Assembly: GCF_003144115.1 (NCBI RefSeq)
Contig: NW_020312000.1
Span: 833,946-897,945 of the forward strand
DNA: 64,000 nucleotides
Source: Tilletiopsis washingtonensis
Taxonomy: Eukaryota > Basidiomycota > Exobasidiomycetes > Entylomatales
Direction of reading: 5' to 3'
Shown: positions 56,184-64,000 of the stretch, in pieces
Layout of the letters: every line of letters starts with the position of its first letter
How positions within the stretch are numbered: the first letter of the stretch is position 1
Made by a program: the position numbers and the translations under genes
Notes under the pieces: model-generated
Told to the model about the DNA's origin: nothing
Seen by the model: only the letters and a program-made list of their open reading frames with translations
The model's database searches: none

Positions 56184-57226
56184 TCACTGCGAACGATGGA
56201 ATGGGCCCATCGTTGACGAGGTAGTCGAGCTAGTGGTGGTGACAGTGGGCGCGTAGTTGCGGATGAAGGTCGGGTGCGTCGTGCCTCGGGCAGCGGCGAG
56301 CGCGCTGGTCTGCGTGGTCGGGCAATGAGCATGCATCGAGGGCAGCGACACGTATCGCCAGCGGCTCCGTGCGTGCTGCGCGACACTCACACGGCACCAT
56401 TGCTCAAGCTGCACTGGCTCTCGACGAAGTCGAGATAGCGCACGCCGTTGGTCTGGCCCTAGAGCGCTAGAGCCAAGACGTCATGGCGTGCTCTTTACTC
56501 AGAACCATCGAGAGCCAGCGTAGTTGAGATCTTGATGTGCGTGGACGGACCTGTGTCAGCGCAGGGTCAGCATGAGGCAGAGACGATGAAGGGCAGCGCG
56601 GTGGCGTGGCTCGACTCACATCGTGCAAGGCCCGGGAATGCACTGCATTGCGTCGGCGGAGTCGTCAAGTCCATAGGCGCCGTGTGTATGCTGCTCTGGG
56701 ACGCTAGAGCTGAAACATGCAGCAGCTATGTGCTCGATTTTTCCGTCAACAAAGCGCAAGCACATGCCAAGTCAGGCGTAACGTCGAAGCCAGGCCTGAG
56801 TCTGGGTTATGATGAACTTGGGTTCGTCGAGGTCATTCCAAGACACGCACCGTCGTGGCGATCCCGCGACTACGCATACCACCGAAAAGGATGCCGCGTG
56901 TTGCCGTCGACGGTCGCGCGGATCTGTGAGATGATGGTGAGCAAAAGGATCAAGGCGCAACTCGACGACGCCGTACGCACAGTGAAGGGAAGTGAAGGAA
57001 GGAGAGGATGAAGGGCAAGACATCGAGGTGTCGTCGCGCGGGCTTGAGGCCTGAGTCTGAGAGGCAAGACGATGAGCAGCCGATCGATGGCTCTCGACAA
57101 CGAACGACTCACAGCGTGCTCGTTTGGCCGACGACGACGTCGACGTGCTGTCGTGGTCGGACAGGCGAGTGCGCTGAAGAGCAAGACGGTGAGCAGGAGT
57201 TGACACTTCGTGGCCATCTCAGACAT
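56184..57226 (-). CDS. Candidate secreted protein gene, multi-exon, middle exons unresolved
   Basis: ATG at 57226 (or in frame at 57217) begins MSEMATKCQLLLTVLLFSAL followed by ACPTTTA, a strong signal peptide. Exon 1 ends at a GTGAGTCG donor after 57113. At the 3' end two exons join in phase: 56458-56393 (GQTNGVRYLDFVESQCSLSN followed by GA) and 56309-56184 (GTTHPTFIRNYAPTVTTTSS, then a Ser/Thr-rich tail and TGA). Between them several exon-intron choices are possible and I could not find one chain that is in phase throughout. A secreted, Ser/Thr-tailed, fast-evolving protein is likely. Effector or wall roles are guesses. Confidence 0.35.
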
Positions 57227-58629
57227 ACCGCACACATCGAGCGACGACGCAGACACCGTGCTGTTGAAGCGCAGTCGAGGTCTGAGCGTCGGGAAAGATG
57301 GCTGATCAGCGAAGAGCTGCCTATCGGCAGCGACTGTACGCACAGTACAGTCATGCCGACACGTCTCGAGCGTGTTTGCGCGTGGCTCGAGCATGCAGAG
57401 ACAACGACCGACGTCGGTGTACATGCTTGAGCCACGAAAACAAGTGTAAGAGGTGTTCGGCATGATGCACATCGAGATCCCCTGAGGAGGAGGAGGTGAG
57501 CATGAGACGTGCTGCACCCAGGCGACGACCCGGACTCACCGAGAAGCACCGAAGCACGTCCTCACGCGACACTCTGCATGCAGACGACGACGCTCGGCAA
57601 CGATGGCCGACGTCGAGCCTGCATGCTAAGGACCGCGCCGACGTGCTTGAGGGCTGATTAACGGTCTGTTGACGCACCTGAAGGTGGCGACGGTGAGCGG
57701 CGATGCAGGTGCGGCTCTGCCTCGACCCAAGCGGGGACTCACCAAGCACGGGAGCCTGTCGCGCGCGATGCCCCGGAGTGCGAATCACGACGACGGCGAC
57801 GGCGCCGACGTCGAGAACTCGCACGCAAGCGCCGTCATTCGAAAGGCTCGAGGGCTGGCTGATGTACTGAACCAGGGTGGTGATGAAGGAGGTAGAGGGT
57901 GAGGCCGGCGGCCGAGCCAGCTCTGAGAGCCGACTCGCCCGCCCGCCGGGGGGCAGGAGGTGGTGGTGGTGGTGGAGAGGGAAGAGGTGGGCGCAGAGCG
58001 AGTGGCCTCTTATAGGTGGTGATCAGGGCTGCTTCGGAAAGTGCGCCGTCGAGCGCAGAGAGAGGCGGCCTGCCCCATCGGGCGCCGGCGCCTCCTTGCT
58101 CGACCGCACGGGGCAGGCCGACGCACTCGCAGCTCTCGGCCGCTCAGCAGGCGCCGCGCACGTGCCGCAGCACCCAGCACCGCGGCTCGCTTTGTTGGGG
58201 CCGGCTGCCCCTTCAGCCCGCTGCTCATGCCGTCAGCGTGCGCAAAGTGATGCTATTGTAGGCGGTTGCCTCGCTGCGCTGATGAGCGAGTGGAGCCGAG
58301 ACGAGCGTCTAGGGGCTCGAGAATGGCAGCGTGGGAACAGCGCCGGCTCGCCCGCAAGCGCAGCTCCGCGGCTTTGGCCCTTGCACATCCGACGCGTCTT
58401 GGGCCTCCTGAGCTCGGACTGCACATCCGTGCAGCCCTGCTCCGCTCCGCGTCGACCCCGCATCACCTCGCCGCCAGCGCCGCAGCACACAGAGAGAGGC
58501 AGACGAGCGCGCCGCCGAGTCTGCCATCCGCACCTCCGCCGTGCGTGACAGCGCCGTCGCTCCAGCGCCCACGCTCCTCGTCGCGCTCCTCGCTTCTCTC
58601 CGCTCCGCCACACCTGCCCGGCATCCGCC
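57227..58629. other. Region upstream of the sphingosine kinase gene
   Basis: About 1.4 kb. The left part still shows the composition of the array. From about 57,900 the GC content rises again, with a G-rich stretch at 57938-57990 (GGGGGGCAGGAGGTGGTGGT). The right part is presumably the kinase promoter. No gene supported. Confidence 0.35.
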
Positions 58630-60747
58630 ATGGCCTCGTCCGCCGCAGCCGCGCCCAGCCGCGCCGCCAGCGCGCCGCAGCGCCTCGCCGTCTCCATCGA
58701 GGGCAAGCCGGCGAGCGTCGCCTTTGACGCGCATCTCTTCTGGCTTTCGCGCGGCGCCGCCGAGGCACACAGCGGTGAGATGCGGCTCATGCCGGGTCCG
58801 CACGCAGGAACGAGCAGGCCCAGCTGATGCACGACGCTCGCTTCGCAGATGCAGCATCAGCATACCTCTGCATTCCGCCGCAGCTGCTCCTCCACGCCTC
58901 CTTCGTCGCCGACAGCGACGGCGGCTCGCTGCTGCTGCGGCTCCTCTCGCCGCCTTTGGGCGCCGCCTCGTCGTCGCTGCTGCTGCGCAAGAGCGCCTCG
59001 CGCGCCTCGCTCGTCGCTGCGCTCTGCGCAAAGCAGCAGGCGGCTGCTCCCTCGGACCAGTCTGATGCCGCTCGCGACGCGGCGCATCTGCTGGAGCAGC
59101 TCGAGGGGCCGTGCGCCAACCTGCGCCTCATCACCATCGAGGCGCGCGTCGCTGCGTCGGCGAGCGGCGCCGCGGCCAGCTGGGCCGCGCAGCTGAGTGT
59201 GCTGGCCTACGCCCACGTGGCGCCCTTTCGGCGCCTCAAGGTGCTGCTCAACCCCATCGGCGGGCCGGGCAAGGCACGCGTGCTCTTTGCGCAGCGCATC
59301 CGCCCCATCCTCGAGGCGGCCGGCTGTGTGCTCGACGTCGAGGTGACGCGCAGGGCCTTCCACGGCACGGAGATTGCGCGTGCCGTCGACATCGACGCGT
59401 TCGACGGCATCGTGTGCGTCTCGGGCGACGGCATGCTGCACGAAGTGCTCAACGGCCTGGCCTCGCGCGCCGATGCGCGCGCGGCGCTGCGCAAGCTCTT
59501 CGTCGCGCCCATCCCGACGGGCAGCGGCAATGGCGTCGCGGTCAACATCCTCGGCGCGCAGGAGGGCTTCAATCTGGCGCTGGCGTGCCTCAATGTCATC
59601 AAGGGCCGCGCGATGAAGATTGACGTGTGCAGCGTGACGCAGCCGCGCGTCGAGATGCCGAAGCGCAAAGGCAAGCCGGCGCCCAACGGCGTGGCTGCAA
59701 CGCAGGAAGCGCAGGAGATGAAGCCGTACACCCACGTCTACTCCTTTCTCTCGCAGGCCATCGGACTCATGGCCGACATCGACTTGGGCACTGAGCACAT
59801 GCGTGCGCTTGGCGATGCTCGATTCGTGTGAGTGCCGTGCGCCTCTTGGCCTGCCATGCGCTGTGGCTGACCGCAGGGGCGCAGCATCGGATACATCGGC
59901 GGCGTGCTGGCGAACAAGGAGTGCGAGGTGGACGTGTACGTCAAGCTGGGCGAGCAGGGCACGCTGAATCGCGACGAGATGCGGAGACGCATGCTGGACG
60001 CGAGCAAGGAGCCGGCGTGGAGCAGCGGCGGCGACGCCGATGCGCAGCAAGGAGACGAGGCACCGCCATTGCGTCACGGTGCCGTCACCGAGACTCTGCG
60101 CGACGCGCATGGCGAGCCGCTCGAGCTCAGCTCCTTGCCCGAGCTGTCACTGCACGATCCGTCGTGGCCCTACAGCGTCGCTTCCTCTTCCTCCCCGCCA
60201 CCATCAAGCTCAAGTGCGAGCTCATCATGGCATCGCATCCCCGCCTCCATCTCGGCGCTCTACGCCGGCAAGCTGCCGTACGTGGGGCGCGATCTGCTGC
60301 AGTTCCCCTTTGCCGCGCCCGGCGACGGCCTCGTCGACGTGGCGCTGACGCTGCACGGCGGCGGCCGCGCGGCCAAGCTGCGCGCCATCAACGGCGCCGA
60401 GACGGGCAATGTCGTGTACGACGCGGCGCTGGCGTACCTCAAGTGCGAGGCGTACCGCGTGGTGCCGCGGCGCAAGGCGGGCGACAAGAGTCTCAAGAAG
60501 GTGCGTTGCTGCGCCACAAGGGCACACGACCCAGAGGTGACTCGCCGTGTGGCTTCAGACTCACATACATCCTCGTCCACACCAGGGCGGCCTGATCTCC
60601 ATTGACGGCGAACACTCGCCCTACGTGCCGTTCCAAGTGGAGGTGGCGTCCTCGTTGCAGCTGCGCGTCCTCTCGCTCTTCGGCCACTTTGTCGTGCCTC
60701 CGCTCGCCGTGCCCACGCCGCCGGGCAGCGCGGCGCCGCGCGCATGA
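58630..60747 (+). CDS. LCB4: Sphingoid long-chain-base kinase
   Basis: Four exons (58630-58774, 58849-59827, about 59886-60500, about 60587-60747) give about 630 residues. The diacylglycerol-kinase-type catalytic domain is complete: LKVLLNPIGGPGKARVLFAQ (nucleotide loop), IVCVSGDGMLHEVLNGLASR (SGDG catalytic block), FVAPIPTGSGNGVAVNILG, and the C-terminal ISIDGEHSPYVPFQVEV lobe. The enzyme phosphorylates sphingoid bases on membranes, making long-chain-base phosphates that signal in stress and can be degraded to ethanolamine phosphate. Between the lobes there is a roughly 90-residue Ser/Pro insert. One gene is seen here, so I use LCB4 for the Lcb4/Lcb5 family without choosing between them. Confidence 0.93.
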
Positions 60748-61042
60748 CGCCGCCGACAGGAGGAGCGCGAGCGCCACAGCCCTCTCGGCGCTCCTGCAGC
60801 CTGGGCAGCCGTGCTGCCCGGCCCGCTCAGGAACCACGTCTATCTGTGCCTCGTCTCGCTCCTGTCTTGCCTGCTACTGCCTCTGCTGGCCATCTGGCTC
60901 TCCCGCGCAGCCAGCCCCTCTCTCCTTGCTCCCTCCTAATGCCTCGCGCCCGCTCTCCACGCGCACACCGAACTCTAGACAACACTTCTAGCCCCATCAA
61001 TCCATTGACGTGGGCCTTCTGCATCGTTCGTCGCCCAACGAG

Positions 61043-62207
61043 CTAGCCAGCTTGGCCCTGCCCCTCTCGCGCCGGCGAGCTCCCGACGCGGCCGGCGCGC
61101 TCCAGGCGCTCGTCTTGCAGCATGTAGGCGGGGCGCCATGCCGCGGCGCGCGTGGCGAGCGCCGAGGGCGGCGCTGCCGCGGCCGCCGCAGCGGCGTGTC
61201 GTGGTGCGCCGGCGTCGGCATCATCGAGGCGCAGCACGGGGTTGGGCAGCGTGTTGAATGTCGAGCCTAGCGAAGTGTAGCTGCGTGCGTGGGCCTACTC
61301 TCAGCCCTCGCGCGCCCTCTCTTTCTCTCTCGCCGCGCGCCCCAACTCACCCTTGGTCATACAGCACGCAGTACGGCACGCCCGGTGCCTGTGCCGTCGC
61401 CGTCTCGTCGCGCTGCGCAGCGCTCATCCGCAGCGCCTCGTCGCCAAAGACGGGACAGCGCAGAAAGGCCCACACGTCGGCGTACGACCAGTCGAGGATG
61501 GGGTGGATGCGCTCCAGCGTCGGCCAGGAGGGATCGGTGGGATCCCTTGGCTTGAGCGAGGCTGAGCCAGAGGGAATGCAAGCGTCAGCCCATCTAGCGC
61601 CAGCCCGCCGGCCTGCGCATAGCCAAGGGCGCCCAACTCACCGCCGCCGGGATCGGTGCGGCGCTGGCCGACAAAGACGGTGCTGCAGGGCCGGCCCATG
61701 TGCTCGGCGCGCATGCGCATGTACTCCTGCAGGCCGCCCTTCATGTCGCTGCGCACGCGGCGCAGCTCGAGATTGTAGCGCGCCACGCTGGCGGCGACGA
61801 AGCGCTCCACCTCGGCAAAGGGCGCGGCGCAGGCGACGTAGAGCGCGGGCAGACGCGGCAGCGAGGAGGAGGAGGCAGGGGAAGAGAGACGCTGCAGCAC
61901 GGCGGCGAGGAGGTGCACGAGGACATTGCAGTCCTTGCCGCCGTTGTAGGAGATGGCAAGCGCCTCGAGCCTGCCGCCGCCGCTGGCCGTCAGCGCGGCG
62001 CGGGCACGCCTCGCGCGCTGTAGCGACTCACCCGACATCGCGCACCACCTCTTCGCACAGCCGCACCGCCTCCTCAGTGCGCTGCGCCAGGTGTGCATGC
62101 TGCGCCCGCAGTGCCGGGTCCTCGAAGAGCGCATACACGGCGTCGAGCGACGCCAGCCACGAGGCCGACGGCGCCGCCGCCGCGGATGAGGCAGAGGCGT
62201 CGCTCAT
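61043..62207 (-). CDS. FAD1: FAD synthetase (FMN adenylyltransferase)
   Basis: Four exons (62207 to about 62034, about 61998-61645, about 61560-61352, about 61278-61043) give about 325 residues. It belongs to the PAPS-reductase/PP-loop superfamily: [20 protein letters not shown] contains the S-Y-N-G-G-K-D nucleotide motif. Then come [20 protein letters not shown] followed by [25 protein letters not shown] and [20 protein letters not shown]. These are the hallmarks of eukaryotic Fad1, which makes FAD from FMN and ATP. An Ala-rich insert (about residues 260-285) lies near the C-terminus, before [17 protein letters not shown]. The gene's neighbours include FAD-dependent enzymes only by chance. 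Confidence 0.92.
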
Positions 62208-62689
62208 TACGGCCGAAGCAAGCGCCAGTGCCGCCTCACGACGCGGAGCGAGCTGCTGAGTCCTCCCTGCGCTCAGGTGCGCCGAGCTGCGCCGGAGTCC
62301 GAGACGACGACGCCTGCCTCGGACGTGACCTTGCCGCGAACTCTCGATCGAGACTGCCCTACTGAGCTCGAGAAGGGTCGTGCGTGGGCGTCGGAACGGG
62401 CGAGGCCGCTGCAGGAGCAAGACACAGATGCGGCAGCTTGGCACACGCTCGGGCGCTCGCGCTCGGAGAGGGAGAGGTGAATGTGGGGGAGCGGAGAAGG
62501 GACGTCGCATGCGCGTCTTGGTGGAGGTCGGCGCACGTTGCTGATGTCAGCACGCGCCTCGCCTCGCTCACGCCTCTCCGCATCCCTCGCCTCTCGCTCC
62601 TTCTCCAGACTCGACTGTCTTCTCGTCCAACAGCTGGGCCTCTCGCACACGAATGACATCGTACGGTTGCAACACATTTTGCATTCCTC
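62208..62689. other. Intergenic region
   Basis: 482 bases between the FAD1 start (-) and the dehydrogenase stop (-). Nothing recognised beyond the expected promoter and 3' end. Confidence 0.35.
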
Positions 62690-64000
62690 TTACTGCTGCG
62701 GCGCATCCTCCCGCACCCACTCCAGCTTGTCCGGGTACGCGAAGCCTCCCTGCTTTCTGGCCTCATCCATAATCTCCATCGTCAGCTGCGCATTGGCATT
62801 GGGGTGCAGCTCCGGCTGCAGCTTGCCGTCGCGCAGACAGCGCGCCGCGGCGTCGGCCTCCCAGAACATGCCGTGTCCCGGGATGGGGAAGTCGTACGTC
62901 TTGCGCGCGCCGAGCGTCTTGAGCGCATCGTCGTTGCGCAGCGCGACCGAGAAGGACTCGGGCCGGAAGGGCGGAAAGGCGACGCTGATGTCGCCCTTGG
63001 TGCCCTGGATCACGCAGCTGTAGGCGTGGTGCGTGCGCACGACGGCCTGTGTCCGCCGCAGCACCACTTTGCGTCAACAGGAAGGCGGAGGCAAGGAAGG
63101 GAGGCAGGGGTGGGCACGCACGTTGGAAGAGCAGACGCCGTGCGTGTGGCTCTTGGCGAACTCGAGCAGCATCGTCGTGCTCTCGTCGACGCCCGTCTGC
63201 GGCTGCTTGATGATCGTCGCATGCACCTTGGGCGGCGTGCGCTCGTTGCTGTTGGCGCGGCAGCACCCACAGCATCAGTGGGCGCAGGAACAGGAGGGAG
63301 CGCAAACACTCACCGAGGATCCTCGAAGAGCGTCACCATCTGCCAGGTGAGGCTGTAGATGCCCAAGTCGAGGAGCGAGCCGCCTCCCAGCTCTGCGCGC
63401 ACGATGCTGCATCAGCGCCAACACTCGTCCCTTTCCTCGCCCCCCCTTGCGCGCACGCACCAGGGTTCCACAGCCGGTGCTGTGCGTCAAATGCAAACGC
63501 CATGCCGTTGTAGCTCTCGACGCGCACAATGTCGCCGATGACGCGCTGCTCGTGCAGCTGCTTCCTGAGCTCGGCCATCAGGGGAAAGAAGCGGATCCAG
63601 AGGGCCTCCATCAGGAAGAGATTCTGCGCGCGGGCGGGGCGAGATGCGTGAGCGTGTGCGAGAGGAGAGAGAGAGGTCGGGCAGGCGCGAGCGTTCTGCC
63701 CCTCGTCGGCGAATGCCTGAGAGCAACGTACCTTCTCCTTGGCCAGTGCAATGAGATGCGCCGTCTGCTTGGCGTTGATGGTCATGGGCTTCTGCGAGAG
63801 GCGAAAAGGGCGAAAGCACGAGCAATGGTCAGTCTCGCCCCTGCCACGCTCTGCCGCCTGCGCTCTCCCTCTCTCGAGGGGGGCCCACGTGGCACACACA
63901 CACGCACCTCGCAGCACACATGCTTGCCCGCCTCGAGACACTGCAGCACATTCTCGTAGTGGAGGCTGTGCGGCGTGGCGACATAGACGATGTGCACGTC
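62690..64000 (-). CDS. Gfo/Idh/MocA-family NADP dehydrogenase (dihydrodiol / D-xylose dehydrogenase type), 5' end missing
   Basis: The frame runs off the right edge. Visible exons read [20 protein letters not shown] followed by [11 protein letters not shown] (Rossmann part), [20 protein letters not shown] (catalytic K in the E-K-P-M motif, with E ending the previous exon), [40 protein letters not shown], and [20 protein letters not shown]. The protein ends WVREDAPQQ at the TAA (62690-62692). The EALWIRFFP and GSLLDLGIY blocks are typical of fungal D-xylose 1-dehydrogenase (NADP) and dimeric dihydrodiol dehydrogenases. Which sugar or diol it oxidises cannot be told. At least five introns, all short. 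Confidence 0.9.

Larger units (their letters stand above)
49603..57900 (-). other. Lineage-specific region of repeated intron-like modules
   Basis: About 8.3 kb with lower GC and more stop codons in all frames than the rest of the window. It has no conserved protein, no terminal repeats and no polymerase, integrase or transposase motif. Intron-like signals occur again and again on the minus strand only: donors of GTGAGT, GTACGT, GTATGT and GTAAGT type, GCTGAC-like branch sites, CAG/AAG acceptors. They are usually 55-80 bp from donor to acceptor. Separate entries describe the periodic core and the exon chains that stay in phase. It may be one long gene, several tandem genes, a noncoding transcript, or a decayed mixture of these. 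Confidence 0.6.

Noticed and set aside
49603-57900. Centromere or satellite block
   Set aside because: The period varies, units carry consensus splice signals on one strand only, and some exon chains keep frame. A centromere cannot be excluded without chromatin data, but the sequence points to transcription.
49603-57900. Transposable element or virus-like element
   Set aside because: No terminal repeats, target-site duplications, or polymerase, integrase, transposase, capsid or helicase motifs were seen in any frame.

Overview
The window is nuclear DNA of a GC-rich, intron-rich fungus. Conserved eukaryotic genes are cut by many short introns (about 50-100 bp) with GTGAGT/GTACGT donors, CTGAC-type branch sites and CAG acceptors. 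Genes lie on both strands with short intergenic gaps. Gene content (UPF0658-type Golgi protein, PhLP1-type phosducin, fungal ARP10, low-complexity Ala/Ser/Pro-rich extensions) and the splice style fit a basidiomycete, most likely a yeast-like Ustilaginomycotina/Exobasidiomycetes species. The species cannot be named from the sequence.

Layout from left to right: a PPR protein tail (1-926); eIF2 beta (-); mitochondrial ATP synthase gamma (+); a secreted S28 serine peptidase (+); a long coiled-coil protein (-); ARP4 (+); a secreted protein of unknown role (-); a phosducin-like protein (-); an intron-containing tRNA-Thr (-); a UPF0658-like membrane protein (+); an LRR/F-box-like protein (-); MOB1 (+); a giant Naa50-like acetyltransferase (-); ISA1 (-); YAE1 (+); CDC16/APC6 (-); ARP10 (+); lunapark LNP1 (-); a small unknown protein (+); an acyl-CoA dehydrogenase (-); a large disordered protein (-); and a mitochondrial hotdog-fold protein (+). 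After the array described next come a sphingosine kinase (+), FAD synthetase (-) and the 3' part of a Gfo/Idh/MocA dehydrogenase (-). Most of these are housekeeping genes for translation, respiration, Fe-S and FAD supply, chromatin, cell cycle and the ER/Golgi. They do not form a pathway cluster.

The exception is about 49.6-57.9 kb. This stretch is lower in GC, has no recognisable conserved protein, and holds roughly twenty regularly spaced intron-like modules, all on the minus strand. The period is about 200-225 bp on the left and about 225-280 bp on the right. Donors, branch sites and acceptors stay consensus-like while the sequence between them has diverged. A few exon chains inside it keep reading phase across the predicted introns. 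One exon at its right end encodes a clear signal peptide. I read it as a tandemly amplified, fast-evolving, lineage-specific transcribed region, partly coding and partly decayed. It is the most unusual part of the window.

Exon limits were read by eye and may be off by a base or two. Gene outer limits for the conserved genes are firmer.
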